Source of the DNA: Telmatactis stephensoni
Taxonomy: Eukaryota > Cnidaria > Anthozoa > Actiniaria > Isophelliidae
Assembly: GCA_029948255.1 (NCBI GenBank)
Contig: JALIZF010001834.1
Span: forward strand, 732,501 to 796,500
Reading direction: 5' to 3'
DNA length: 64,000 nucleotides
In this document: positions 1-12,506 of the stretch, piece after piece
How the letters are laid out: each line of letters opens with the position of its first letter
How positions within the stretch are numbered: the stretch's first letter is position 1
Notes under the pieces: generated by a model
What the model was told of the DNA's origin: nothing
Databases searched by the model: none
Seen by the model: the letters and a program-made list of their open reading frames with translations, nothing else
Made by a program: the position numbers and the translations under genes

Positions 1-842
1 TTTGGTCTAGCATGAACATACAGTAACATAACCAGAATTTTTTAGAGGTATTGTACACATACAGCCAGTGAAAAGCCTTGCTAGTATTTTCCCAACCTCC
101 AAGGTGCACACATGCATAAATGTGCATAATGGTAGCTTTAATTGCATGTTCCAGGGCTGTCAACCCCCAAGGCTTTCATATCTGGAGATCAACATTTTTT
201 TCTCTTACAATTGGGTCGATTTTCATGGTCAGTAGGGGGGGGGGAAGGGAAGAGAGGAGACTCAAATTGAGACAAAACATACTTGAGGCTACACTGCGCT
301 ATCTTCGAGGTCAAAGAAGACAATATTTCAGTTAAAATGGACGCGATTTTAGGATTCGAGCGATTATCCGGGAGATTTATAAGCCTCTAATCTTGAGACT
401 GGGAGATACGGTCCAAAATCTTGAGACTCCCGGCTTATCCAGGAAAGTTGACAGCCCTGATGTTCTGTATTTTCAACTTTATCCACCCTTGGCAACATAC
501 AGCAACATTTGCTGAGTGTGCTTTCATAATTCTACTAAGAACCCTGATATTACTGGAAAGCCAAGCCTTTGTGGTGTGGTACATGTGTGTTGGACTTTGA
601 TTATTTAGGAAATTCATTTAGGCCCATTGCATAGAGCCAACCAAATCAGTTGCTTCTGTTAGTCGTGCTGCTTTCTAGCACACTTGTCTGCCCTTCATTC
701 CACCACATCAAGCCTGGTGATTTACCATCACATTACCCTTATGGTCTGCCTCAGAAAAATCTTACTCTGGCTTTAGGCGTGAAATATATTAATGAATTTG
801 AGTGTAATAACCTTAACTACCACAGACCTTTAGAGTTTACAG
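1..842. other. Left edge, probably intronic/5' part of PPME1
   Basis: No exon could be recognised here. The PPME1 exon at 843 begins in mid-codon behind a good acceptor (tttacag), so this stretch is probably intron. The expected upstream residues of the family (about 70) are not visible and should lie left of the window. There is a G-run near 235-243. The open frame at 650-928 has no resemblance to PPME1 and crosses the acceptor. Confidence 0.5.
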
Positions 843-3800
843 GTCAGGTGATCATGGGCCTTTGTTGTTATTGCTTCATGGAGGTGGTCATTCAGCTCTC
901 TCTTGGGCAGTGTTCACCCATGCTGTAACAAAGCTTTGTACTTGTCAAGTCTTAGCTTTTGATATGCGAGGCCATGGTAAATATATTTTTGAATTCAGTA
1001 GTTTCTCCCCAAGGATTGAGATGGGAGGGGGGGTACCTGGGGGGGGGGGGGTATCTGGGCTTTAAAAGTGATGGTGGAGATGCAAAGCCCTTAGTTTAGC
1101 ATGACGTTTTTGGGGGAGAGAGGGCTGAATTTTTAAGAGGAAACTTTGGGGTAGTACAATGTAAGTTTTAAATTTTAAATGACAATTTAAATGCTGTCAA
1201 TGTAAATCTTTCACCAACACATTTTTTGGGAGTAGTAACCTATCTCTTATAAATTTTATATTAACTCAATTCTAAAATAAAATTTGTGAGGGTTTTTGTG
1301 GTTGCTTTATGGGCAATTGGCCTTTTGGGGGCTCACCATTTTAACTTCATTTTCACTTCATTGTCACCCTAATCAGTGTCGTCCTGTCCTAGTCTACAGC
1401 AATCCCTTGTTGAGTTTTTTCCTGATTCCTTGCTCTATTTTCAGCTCATATCCCAAATCCCACCAGTAGCACATCCAGGATTTTTCCAAGGGGGGTTCCA
1501 TTTCTTAAACCCAGCTGTGTATAATACTCTATTCTTTGGTCAATGTTTGACAAAATGAAGGCTTAAAACCTTCAGGGGGAGGGGGGTTCAATGGATCCCT
1601 TCAACCCCCCCCCCCCCCCCCCACCCACCCACCCACCCACAAAATAAGTCAAATCCTGCATCTTGCCCTTCCTTTCCAGTATTGAATGAACTTATAGGCA
1701 TAGGACAGGGCCTTGTTGTACTTTACGTCTGACAGTGATTTTGATATTTTAGGATTCTTAATTTGCTGTTTAACCACTGATAGTCAGGTTTTCTCTATTT
1801 CCAGGGGACACATACACAGAAAACTGCACAGATCTATCAGCTGATACACTTTCAAAGTATGATATCCATTTCATATGGCTGTGAAAAGGTCCATGCAGTG
1901 CAATATATTAATTATCATATGAGCCATATGGCCCTGCTCGTTTGTGCATGCTATAACTTTTAATTATTTGTATTACAGAGTTTTTAGCACTTTTATAACA
2001 TAAAAATCAGGTCATATGATAAAATGCTCATTGACTGAGTTTGGTCAGGCCAGACACGAAAATATTTGGCTCTTGGTCATTCGTACAGACCTCACTGCAC
2101 TCTGTCCATACAGCATGATCTCGAGCCAAATATTTTCCCATCTGGCCCTCCCACTCAGTCAATAAGTACATATTAATTTTGTTTGGCTATCATTAAAGAG
2201 TCCATTGGTTTTGTCCAGTCAAAAAAGCATTAAATAAATGTATAGACTTTCACTAGCGTTCTCAATGACACCCTAAAAATGTCTGTGGTACTCAGGCAGT
2301 GTTATAATTAAGGAATATAAAACACATGCACATGTCTCTGTACTGTGATATAAACACAATGGAAGATAGAACTAGAGAAAAGCAAGCTTAGGAACATGAG
2401 GCATAGCCAAGTGTTTCTCTTGCTTTTCGAGTGCTATACATCTTTCAGAGTGTTTATATCACAGTACAAAGACATATTAAGCAATCGTTTTATATTGCTT
2501 TTATAAAATATTTTCAATGTTTTTGTGCAAGCCATGTCTCTCAGTCCTCTGATATAATCAGTGCGCACGTTATATCCCTAATATTTTATAATACTTGTAT
2601 ATAATTGCTCTATAGGGATGTAGGGGACCTTGTACAAAAAATGTATGGAGAGACACCACCACCAATATTATTAATAGGACACAGGTACAGTAAATGAACA
2701 TTTATATACTATATAAAATAAAGTAGAAGTATGAAGATGTATTAAGTTCATACTGTATCAAGTGTAACAAAAACACCGAGAAAACGTTTTATCAAAGTCC
2801 CAATGATCTACAACAGGGAAAAACTGTCAATTGGGTCAAACATGGGGCTTACCTGGGTCAAACCAGGGAATCCCTGGGAATCTATTCTATTTTTACAAGT
2901 TTGGGTATTTCAGATTTCCCAAGTAAAACAGAACAGATTCCCAGTTTAGACCCAGGGAAACCTGTATACTGGAGCTATTTAGGTGCTTGAGCCATTTAGT
3001 TGGAGTGGATTTAGGGGAGGGATACGAGGAGTGTACATCCCCCCTCCAAAGACGACTTTGGACACATTTCTTCTTGGTACTTTTCCAAAATATCTTCTGA
3101 ATCCTCTGTGGTTTCCAATTTCTATAAAGCTGCACCACTCCAAGAGGATAATTTTTGATCTGCCCCTGCTTAGCTTAGGTCCCTGTTGTTTTTCTATATT
3201 TAAGCCTTTGTTTTATGTTTGAGAGTCTTGTGAATTGTATTTCAGTATGGGTGGTGCAATTGCTGTCCATGTTGGTATTCAAAAACTTCTTCCATCGTTA
3301 GTAGGACTGGCAGTTATTGATGTTGTGGAAGGTGAGCTAAAGAACTAATTTATATCTTAAATATCCCAGAAGCATAAATTATCCCATGGACATAAAAAGT
3401 GGTCACTTTATAGAGGATGTTTGCCTTGTGGAGGTTTAAAGTTATGGTAGTATGACTGGAATAATATTACGACATTACCATCCTCTTATTGAGAACCATA
3501 TAAGAGCCATTTCTGTATTGTTATGCATTTTAGTTCTATTCCTAGCACACTTTATTGTTAGTAGCTAGTTTTCCACTGTTGTATGACGAATCAACATCTT
3601 ATACATCCCTGAAGATGGGCTCTAAATAGCCAGAAAGCTTGGCTTAAAAATAAATAAATTAAAATAAATAAAAGGTTTATACATTTGTATAATACTGTAT
3701 ATCACTTGTTGATTCCATCAGGAACTGCAATGGATGCATTATCTTCTATGCAAAACTTTCTAAAAGGGAGACCAAAACAGTTCAAGTCTTTAGAGGAAGG

Positions 3801-6800
3801 TATTGAATGGAGGTAAGAGCAATGATCATCAAAGGCTATTAGTTAGTTAAAGTGGTTAGAGGCATTGAATTTGTAGTTTTTCGTTCAATCATAAAGTGAT
3901 GACATACTGATTGATATACATGTACTTTCAGTGTCAGAAGTGGTCAAATTCATAATGTCGAATCAGCAAGAATATCAGTAGTTGGACAGCTTAAAAAGTA
4001 TGCACACCATGATTCAGTATACATGTCTTGAGCAAGCTTGGAGTTTGTTCAAAGGCTCAAACAAAGTCCCCCATTTCAATCCCATATAACATAGCTTATA
4101 CATACAAAGATTGAGAATGAAGAAAATGACCCCCCCCCCCCCCCTACCAAGGTTGTGGCAATGAGCCTGGTATATTTTGATTTAGAGTGTAAATTGTTCC
4201 TGTCAAAAATTGTTGTATCAGATGGTATGAAAAGGTGAATAGCATTGTACTGGTGGCATGGGTGGCATGGGTGGCGTAGTGGTTAAGCCACTCGCCTCTC
4301 ACCGCTGTGGTCCGGGTTCGAGTCCCGGCTTGGGAACTGGATCATATGTGAGTTTGAGTTTGTTTGATGTGTTGTTCTCTCCCTTGCCACGAGGGTTTTT
4401 TCTCCGGGTTCTCCGGTTTTTCCTCCCTCAGCAAAAATCAACATGTGAGTTTTTAAATTGTATGCAGAGTATATCGAATGTAGGGGTAGCGAGTGTGCGA
4501 ATGAGTCTCGGAGATATTAGCAGAAATGCTACTCAGAAAATCCGAGGATAAATATAGAATATTTATTTATTTATTTATTTTACTGGTACTGGTACTTGGT
4601 CAGATGTGTAAATGGGGCATTATTATTGGTCATGACACCAGCCAGTCTAATCTGGCCAAGCCTAAACTAGTTGAATGAGTGATTTTAATAGTGATGGTTA
4701 TAATAAGACCATCCATCTGAGTGAAAGTAAGATGCAGCTTAGATAAATTAATGATGCAGACAATTTGTCAAAGAGCACTTATCAAATGTTTCACTTCCAG
4801 GTCATCAACTAATCAAAGCATTTCACACCATCAAGATGACTGTATTTGGATACTTTTAGTCATCTGCTATCCACAAATCAGTGCCAACACATACAGTGAC
4901 AAAGAAAAATTGTCAAATGAAAGTAATTTGACTGTTTGATTGTCCACACCGGGAATCTATTTATCATTGAAAGTGTCATAGAAATTTGCTCATCTGGACA
5001 AGATTTCATTATACATTTATTCATAGGTGTGAAAATGCCCATGAAGACAGTGTCAAGCCAGAGGAAACTGCTCGACCTTCACATATTATAGATACTATCC
5101 AAGAAGAACAGAGTTCTTCAGATAAAAATGAACAGGAATGTGCTAATAGTTCCAGCACTAGTCCACCTTCACAAGATGTAAGTCTGAATTATCTAGAATC
5201 AGCAGCATTCCTCAGCAAGTCATAGATGGGTTGGTTGGCTAGTAGGTTTTTCAAGTTGTAGTACAAAGCAAAGTTGATATTGGAGTAAAGATTGGCATTT
5301 GCTCCCTCCTTCCCTCCCTCTTTCCCTCCCTCCTCCCCCCTCCCTCCCTCCCTCCCTCAACATGAAAAGGGTACACCTTTCAGATGTACTGTGATAGACT
5401 ATATGAGAGGCTACCCTGTCTACCTCCCTCCCTGCCTCCCTCCCTTCATTCCTTCTATCCTCCCTCCCTTTCTCCCTCCCTCCCTCACTTTCTTTCCTCA
5501 GTGAGAAAAGGGTACCCCTTTTGGTTGTACTCCCTGTGGAGATAGACTATATGAAGGCTACCTCCCTCTCTCTCCTCCTCACTTCCTTTCTTCCTCCTTC
5601 CCAATAAGAAAAGCAATGTGGTTGAGAGAAAGTAAGATTGTCCAATGTACAAAGGCTTTTGACCCAGTCATCAAGGATTACTCTGTGCCTATCATCTCTC
5701 TTTTCTGTAAAGTCCTGTGGCAAAAGTGGAAGTAAAGTGGCATATGGAGAGTAGAATCACTGGTAATTGTTGTCACAACCCTGCATACAAGTGGACATTC
5801 TTTCAGGTGTACTAAAGAGTCTGGCGGTACCCATCCAGGGATGGCCTGAAAAGGCTTGTGGCAATACTGGTCAGGAATTATATGTATATTTGAAAAATAA
5901 CCCTTTCCCTGAAAGCAGGTTGTGTATAAGCTTGATCACTACAAACCTTCTGTTTTTAGAAGTCTGAGTGCTGGAAGTGGAGAATAGATTTATCAAAGAC
6001 AGAAAAATTCTGGGAAGGTAAGGTGGTAACTTAGTTGTCTCTATAATAGCTAGGGCTAGGCTTCGATATTTAGAACAGGACACAAAAACAATCCAACCAG
6101 AGGCTAAACTTTATATGACTTGAATGGAAATGATAACACCTAACCATAGCTTGATCAATGCTGCTTAGTGGTTTCCCTAGTCTATGAGCATGGATACATT
6201 AATAATCACTGTTTCATTTGCATTAACCAAATGCCCTTTTGATGTTTTCTTCTTGACAGGATGGTTTGTAGACATGTCTAAGCTTTTCTTGTCTTGTCAT
6301 GCACCAAAGTTACTGTTACTCGCAGGTAGGTTCTACTATAAATTCAATGCACCCTGGACCATATTGGGGTGTAACCAAAGGGGTGTGGTTAATGAGTGTA
6401 ACCAGAGGGGTGTGGTCAGTAGGGTATAATCATAGGGTGTAGCCACAAGGGTGTGATCAATGGAGTGTAACTGAAGGGGTGTGGTCTGTGGAAAGTTACC
6501 ACTGGGGTGTGGTCAAAGGGTTCATAGCCACAGGGGTGTGGTCAATGGGGTGTAGCCAGAGGGGTGTAGTTAATGGGTGTAACCAGAGGGGTGTGGTTAG
6601 TAGAGTATGGTCATAGGGTGTAGCCACAAGGGTGTGATCAATAGAGTGTAACCAAAGGGGTGTGGTCTGTGGAAAGTTACCACAGGGGTGTGGTCAAAAG
6701 GCTCATAGCCACAGGGGTGTGGTCAATGGGGTGTAGCCAGAGGGGTGTGGTCAATAAGGTGTGGTTATAGGGTGTAGACATGGGGGCATTAGTAGTGGTG

Positions 6801-8415
6801 CATATCCACACAAAAGCTCTCACCATATTGATTTTCTTTGAAGTAGGGAAAGGAAATGCCTTGTAGATTAAAAGTTGCCCCCTTTCTTCAGAAAGAATTG
6901 CAAAGAGGGATCTGCTTTGCTTTACTAATATAGGCAAAGTAAAAACACAGAAATAGTCCACAAAACCCAGATGTACTTTATGAGTAAGGCCTCAATAGAT
7001 ATCTCTCTTAAAGAGACTACAAACAAAACTCTGCTTTGCTTTACTATTTTGCTTGCACATAATAGACTTTCAACAACATCCAACAAGTTTATGGGTGGAG
7101 AGTTCAAATGGAACCAACATCGTTACTTTTGATCAAAGAATTCTTTGACATTATTAGCTCAAAGCAGTGTTCAAATACATGCAACATGTTGGAACCAACA
7201 ACAGTGACCTGAGAATCAGGATTTCTAATATAAACTACAATTCACTTGTTTTTCTATTTCACAGCCATAGATCGTTTAGACAGAGAACTGACCATTGGAC
7301 AAATGCAGGGTATGGTTTTAGAAAAAGAAAAAAAACTGTTTTTGATACAGAAAAAACATTGATAAAAGATATCATCAAATCAGGGTTCGTGCTACTCCTT
7401 AAACTCCTTGAAAAATCCTTCAATTTCATTTACGTTTTCAAGGGCGCTTGAAAAGCCCTTAAATTTTAGAAATTCTGCTCAAACTCCTTGAATTTATACT
7501 TTTAACAAAAAGCGTAAGAGACTTGAATGGGATGGGAAACAGAAATTCACTTTTTTCTCTTACATGTAAGTGAAGGAAGGGGATGTCCTAGTATTTCGGT
7601 AAAACCATCAGTAAAAAATACTGCTTGAAAAATCGTTGCTGGTTCCTTGAATACTCCTTAAATTCTCCTGGAATTTTTAATTCATATCTCAGCACTAACC
7701 CTGTCAAATCGAATTGATTATCTATGATTTCTGAACACAGGGAAGTTTGAAATGCAGGTTCTTTCCCGGTGTGGACATTGCGTCCATGAAGACGCTCCAG
7801 ATAAGGTGAGGCTAAAGCATTCGTTGCCACGCCGGCCATCCTATTTTTCCATTTCAAAATCTCACAAAATTTTCCCACGCTGGACGTCTAGACTCTAAGT
7901 CGCGCTGTTATTGTTGCCGCAAAGATTAAATGAGCCGCCTTCACCATATCTTGACGTATCTATTCCCACGGGAGTGCGTAGTAATTTTCTCGTGTCGTGT
8001 TTTCCAGACATCTGTCGCGTTTAGTCGCACTGTTGAATAGGTGACGTCAACTAAATTAGATAAGTTATTTACTATTTTAGGTGACGTCACATAAATTTGA
8101 ATTCACGTAAAAACAGTTCGTTGCTTCCGGAGGAAGCGATAAGGTAGAATGCTTTGTTTCTGCGTCCTTTCTCTTGTAAATATGTTCGCTCGTCGATTAG
8201 TGGAGCCCCCCTGATTTGCTTGATCGTTGCTTTAATTGGCGGGCTTTTATTATTTTAGGTGAAGTCACCTAAATAACAAACTACATTTTATCTGACTATC
8301 TACAATAGTAGCTCAAGTACACTATGTTGCATTTTATTTGTAGGTTGCTGAAGTAATCGTTTCGTTCCTTTTACGGTACAAACTTACGCAAGCCAAAGAA
8401 ACCTTTGAAAGGTGA
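843..8415 (+). CDS. PPME1: Protein phosphatase methylesterase 1 (5' partial, 12 exons)
   Basis: Alpha/beta hydrolase that removes the methyl ester from the C-terminal Leu of the PP2A catalytic subunit. Visible exons: 843-976, 1805-1856, 2616-2684, 3246-3331, 3722-3812, 3932-3997, 5027-5177, 5960-6017, 6260-6325, 7265-7309, 7741-7805, 8344-8415; all junctions are GT/AG and phases agree. They give about 317 residues, against 386 in human, so roughly the first 70 are off the left edge. The oxyanion loop LLHGGGHSALSW is in the first exon. The nucleophile motif GHSMGGA is split across 2684/3246. The acidic triad residue is in VIDVVEGTAMDAL and the catalytic His in CGHCVHEDAPDK (7741-7805). All three catalytic residues are present. 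The human acidic loop is replaced by a Ser/Gln/Glu-rich insert in exon 5027-5177. Introns hold a SINE, a minisatellite and MITEs. Identification is very secure. Confidence 0.96.
2310..2592 (-). mobile_element. Palindromic MITE, family A copy 1
   Basis: Internal hairpin with arms reading tgtctctgtactgtgatata and its complement. It contains the paired words AAGCAAG and CTTGCTTTTC, and the outer part carries gatataa/ttatatc and a run near aaaatatttt. The same unit recurs at 31096-31385 and 42281-42579 in the opposite orientation. There is no coding capacity, so it is a non-autonomous element. It lies in a PPME1 intron. Confidence 0.7.
2985..3170. repeat. Small palindromic repeat (gtggatttagggg ... 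cccc)
   Basis: Starts with a gagtggatttaggggaggg-like word and ends with gatctgcccctg. A related unit lies at 13448-13606 (gggcggatttagggg ... aatccgccct), and 32011-32182 may be a distant relative. Probably a short non-autonomous DNA element inside a PPME1 intron. Confidence 0.5.
4251..4580 (+). mobile_element. tRNA-derived SINE, family 1 copy 1
   Basis: The head is tRNA-like. An A-box-like gtggcgtagtggttaag lies at 4271-4287 and a B-box gggttcgagtccc at 4314-4326. A unique body follows with gggttttttctccgggtt and cctccctcagcaaaaatcaa. It ends in an (ATTT)n tail. A second copy with the same head and body is at 59783-60062. The cloverleaf is not maintained beyond the B box, so this is a SINE and not a working tRNA gene. 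Confidence 0.85.
5300..5610. repeat. Polypyrimidine (CCTCCCT)n tract
   Basis: Simple CCTCCCTCC repeats in three blocks (about 5304-5358, 5425-5490, 5560-5605). They are separated by two copies of a spacer with gaaaagggtacaccttt / gaaaagggtacccctttt and gatagactatatga. This makes it a low-order tandem repeat in a PPME1 intron. Confidence 0.8.
6340..6790 (+). repeat. GT-rich minisatellite (aggggtgtggtcaatggggtgta)
   Basis: At least 15 degenerate units of roughly 18-22 bp, built on ggggtgtggt, caatggggtgta and gccaca/accaga. A higher-order period is visible: the block 6370-6560 is repeated with small changes at 6570-6750. It sits in the PPME1 intron directly after exon 6260-6325. Confidence 0.85.
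8040..8290. repeat. Imperfect palindrome with TGACGTCA words
   Basis: The words attttaggtgacgtcac (8076-8092) and attttaggtgaagtcacctaaat (8252-8274) are variants of one palindromic motif in the last PPME1 intron. Another gtgacgtcaac occurs at 8041. This is probably a MITE remnant. The CRE-like TGACGTCA may be incidental. Confidence 0.4.
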
Positions 8416-8433
8416 ATAAAACTTAAGAATAAA
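8415..8433 (+). promoter_or_regulatory. PPME1 polyadenylation signals
   Basis: AATAAA at 8415-8420, overlapping the last base of the stop codon, and a second AATAAA at 8428-8433. The second leaves a very short but workable 3' UTR. Confidence 0.6.
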
Positions 8434-9429
8434 TATTCAACAGTGAATGAGATGATCTGTTTGTGCAACGAATGCAGCATTCTAGTGAGAAATGCCTTCC
8501 TCTGTCGTACCGTACTCCTCTTGTGTTTTCTAGGAGTGATGGGTCATCCAGGTTGTTGAACCGCCGTTCGGTTGGTTCGGTGCCCCAGCCGGACTAACAC
8601 TCTGGTTCACTCGGGGTCTTTAGATAATTGAGAAGGTGCTGCCTTTGTAATTACATCTAAAAATGGTCAGACTTTCATGTCTTCTCGGATAAGAACGTTA
8701 AATCATAGGCGCCCATCTCCATTTCTATGTGACGTTCCAGCGATAAGGTCGGCCTGCGGACTAGTGATGAGAATAATTGGGAGCTAGGCAGGTGTTGGAA
8801 TACACTAAGAAAAACCGAACGAACGAGCGAACGAACGAACAAAAAATAAACAAAAACCTCTTCAAAGTTCTGAGTGTTGTTTCCTCGCACACCCATCCCT
8901 TTCCTTCCCTACCCCCTTAGGGGACAGTCTTCACTTTCGCCTTTCCCTCAATGAATACAGCCTGTGTACTTCACCAACAATATTCTCTTATAGACATATG
9001 CCTGCCTGCTGAAGACCATACCTTCCAAGACCTTCCAAGATCAAGACGAGTCTCAGAGACCCATGACAGCCTCAGACTCGTTCCTTCGTTCTTGACACTT
9101 TATTGGTTTGGAGTAAAATATAATTTCAAGAGGTCTCGCTGACGTATAGCAGTTAAAGCATTGCATATTTTATATACATGTCATACATATACATTGTAAC
9201 TAATGAATTGCCTGTGGGAGTTTAATTTGCTTGAACCGCATTTTATTCATTATACAAGGCTATTATGAAGTGAAGAAATAAACAAAATTGCCATTGTTTG
9301 TTGTTGTATATGGTCATTTTCGAGTCGAAGAGCGTCGAAACGTTATCTCAAAGACGCTGTTGCATGCATGACAAATTTGTCTACAAATCGTTACGCTATG
9401 CCGCTGTGAAACAAGTTATTGCAAGAGAC
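8434..9429. other. Intergenic, no gene seen
   Basis: Only short incidental open frames. A small gaacgagcgaacgaacgaac tetranucleotide run lies at 8818-8840, and a ccttccaaga tandem triplicate is near 9020-9040. No splice-consistent coding was seen on either strand. Confidence 0.5.
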
Positions 9430-10345
9430 TATAATACCAAGAGAGCGAAGCTCGGCATTGATGTCTGTGCGATGTTCGCGGTTATATGGAAGGCTGTTTT
9501 TAGTAATTTTGCCATCGCGCGTGCAAGGCTCCAAACAATAGAATTTAATTTTTGACGTGCGCGCAGACGTGACCGATTGCTTTCGATTTTTGAATTCTAT
9601 TGTTCAAGAACCTTGCACGCGCGATGGCGAAATTACTAAAAATAGCCTTAAGGTACGGTATTGCGAGACGAGTTGAAAAGCAATGCTGCGCGTTTTTCCA
9701 TGCACCCGAGAACAAACTTAATTGTCTCGCAACAAAATTATTTGTTGCAGGTTGAGAAATTTTGTTGCAGAAAGTAGAAGGTCGTGCTACTTCTTGCAAC
9801 AAAATTTTAAAATGTTGCTCGTATATTACCACCTCAACTCAACTCGTTATGCAGCAAATGATTTTATCGGCCAATGAGCATACAGGATTCTCTTAACCTG
9901 CAACAAATAATTTGTTGCGAGACAAGGTTGTTCTCGGGTGGAAAAACACGCAGCATTGCTTTTCAACTCGTCTCGCAGCAATGTTGCGAGACAAGTTGAG
10001 TGATTTTTGTTGCTCGTATTACCGTACCTTTAGCCGCCGCGAACATCGACTCGCACACTGACATCAATACTGAAGGCGATGTTACACGGGTTGATTCGCA
10101 ACAACGATTCTTCGCGCAACGCTTGGTCAAAAGATAATTTTGCGCTAAAAGTTTTTGAAATTCATATCAAACATTTGCAACTTGTTCACTAAAGCAAAAA
10201 TATTGCTAAAAATAGTTGCGTTTTGTACTTTCCACGGCATAAACTTTACGGGTAACATTTGTTGCGCGGAAAATCGTTGTTGCGAATCGACCCGTGTAAC
10301 ATCACCTTAATTGAGTTTCGCACTCTTAGTATTATGGTCTCTTGG
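9430..10345. mobile_element. Nested palindromic MITEs
   Basis: The outer element's two halves (about 9430-9645 and 10035-10345) share gcatcgcgcgtgcaagg-type words, gacatcaata and gtctcttgg. Inserted in it is a second palindrome, 9650-10032, with ends aaggtacggta / taccgtaccttt and internal ttgttgcgagacaa. A third, about 10075-10308, has arms gatgttacacgggttgattc / gaatcgacccgtgtaacatc. A degraded relative of the outer element lies at 53440-53610. Confidence 0.7.
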
Positions 10346-11030
10346 TTATTATTTGCACAATCCGTTGGCATGGTTGCAACGCCGAAAATGTTGCTGCAGC
10401 AACTGCAGTATAACCTGTGTCGCAATTGTGACTTTGTACGATGCAGGATGTGTTACCTGCAATGGTTCGTGCTATGTATTTATTGACTGTGGGAGGGTCG
10501 GACAGGAAATATTTGGTTTAAGTTCATGGCCATACTGAGCGGAAGGTACAAATGACCTAGAGCCAGGCCCGACCTAAGTCAGTCGATAAGCATTTTTTCA
10601 TAAGGCCTGATTCTTCGATCTGTTATAAAAAGTGCTAATAAAACTCCGTAATACAAATAAAAATAAAGCGCACGAAAGCGAGCAAGGCCGGACGGGTTTT
10701 TCAGGGCCGCTCGCGCAAAGCCGTCCGGCCCCTATCACGTGACTTCCGAAGGTTTTATTAAGAGGGCGCGAGCAGGGCCGCACAGGTCATACTCACTACG
10801 CCACTGCGTGAGACTATTAGGATTTCTACATTGTAAAGCGCATTCAGACGCTGTGAAATGCGCTATATAAGTACATACCTGGTAACTATTATTAATTATT
10901 ATTGATAAAAAATTGCCTTGATTACAAAATATACGTTTACCTTTCATTGGAAATACCTCGAAATCCAAACCGTTCACCACAAACGTGGTACGCGAACGGA
11001 TTTCACATGCCGGCCCCATATCCTAAGGCC

Positions 11031-11416
11031 CTGTTCAAACGAGAACGCAAGTCGATGCAAGTTTTGACTTGCGCCAGCTTGCATCTTCGTTTGAACACCA
11101 ACTTGCATCGACTTGCGTCCACTTGCATCAACTTGGAGCACTTTGAACGTGCTCAAATTTTTTCTCAAGTCGATGCAAGTTTTTCCTTGTTTGAACAGTC
11201 ACCACGCTAAAATTCATAAGTTGTTTTGCACATTTCCTCTCCTACAAATGATTCAAACAAAAACAAAACTGATTTTCTCGCTGTCCTTCGGCTAGCTGAT
11301 TTTCCTTGAACGTTTTGGAAATTTTCCATCGACTTGCGTGGAAAGGTGTTCAAACGAGGACACAAGTTGCAAGTCAAAACTTGCATCCGCTTGCTTTCCC
11401 GTTTGAACGGGGCCTA
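11031..11416. mobile_element. MITE with TIR ggccctgttcaaacg
   Basis: The ends read aaggccctgttcaaacgaga and tttgaacggggcctaaa. The inside is a series of cttgcatcgacttgcgtcc-type imperfect repeats in both orientations. No coding. Confidence 0.7.
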
Positions 11417-12149
11417 AAAGCATTAAATGGCGCGAAAATGTGTGCTCGCGCGTGCAAATCGAACAAGAAAATCTCCGAGGACATAGCGGAAAAACAGCGA
11501 AGCGGCTGTTTTCATAGCTTTTTCATAAACTGATAATGAAGCATGAAACACTAACTGCTGTACTTTTACTTATGGCTTTAGTAAAAACAATTTACAAAAT
11601 TACCTTGTACGTTACAGCGAAGCTTCGCGGAAACATAAATTAAACAATGATTTTTTCTGCTGATCAAAATGTTACCTCTCCCAAAGTACAGGGCATTATA
11701 TCTCAGAGACGCATTTACCAAATTCTGATATTATATGATATTTTGTTCTTTGTGTCCAAAGCGGTTTGTATGCAAAATACAGTTCAGCTTAAAAAGCCTA
11801 TGGTGTCCTTATAATGAGAGGCTATTAAATGTTTTCCCGCCCTGTTATCTCCGAGCGCAAATAATTCATGTCTTCGCGACTTGGTTTTGATCTTAAAATC
11901 GCAAGTTCGGTCAAAAACTAGAAACCTATCAAATTTGAACAATTTAATGACACCTCTATGATTTACATCAAAGTTTATAGATAAACTAGATGACGTCACA
12001 GTAAAGTATGTGTGTATCGTTGAATGACGTCACAGTCCCAAACATGGAGTCTTGTAGTTCTTCAGGAATATTAAACAATTTTTTATGCACATTTATTGAT
12101 AAAGTTTCTGCTTGCCTCTGGTTCCAAGTGCCTGGTGCTCTCGTACGAG

Positions 12150-12506
12150 TCAAGGACTGGCTTGCTGACAATATTGAACTGTACTTTTCTCCTCTGTTTG
12201 CATTGCACTCACTTCAGCTTCACAGACTTCGTTTTCAAAGCATCCCACTGCCCCATAGTTGGCCTCTCTCAGCTCACTCTCAGCAAATTCCAAGATTGGA
12301 GTCGCCTCATTATCCTTTCTCTTGCGCTTTCCACAGCTACCAAAAAAGTTTGCTACGCGAGCTCGTTGGTTCCCAAGTTTGTGGCGGGAATCTCGCTGTA
12401 GATCTTGGAAGAAGATTCTCAACTTTCCCGGAGATGTTCTTGGAGAGATAGGTGATTCTGGTGTTTTTGGAGTCTTAGGAGTCTGTGGAGAAGAAACCTC
12501 TGCCAT
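12150..12506 (-). CDS. Hypothetical 118-aa protein or first exon of an unknown gene
   Basis: I do not recognise this product. The frame starts with ATG at 12506. It has an N-terminal Ser/Thr-Pro cluster (repeated TPKTP, then SPISPRTSP, residues about 6-27), a basic patch and the segment GKRKRKDNE, which looks like a nuclear localisation signal. The TP/SP dipeptides could be proline-directed kinase sites. At 12214-12209 a perfect donor (gaa|gtgagt) follows residue ~98, so the last 20 codons may be read-through into an intron and more exons may lie at lower coordinates. None could be identified. It could also be a single-exon gene or chance; composition favours real coding. Confidence 0.45.
   Translation of the reverse strand: MAEVSSPQTPKTPKTPESPISPRTSPGKLRIFFQDLQRDSRHKLGNQRARVANFFGSCGKRKRKDNEATPILEFAESELREANYGAVGCFENEVCEAEVSAMQTEEKSTVQYCQQASP

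Noticed and set aside
650..928. 92-aa ORF overlapping the first PPME1 exon
   Set aside because: Out of frame with the conserved hydrolase sequence and crosses a good splice acceptor.
4258..4335. Apparent tRNA gene
   Set aside because: A and B boxes are present, but acceptor and anticodon stems do not close and the same head plus unrelated body recurs at 59783. It is a SINE.
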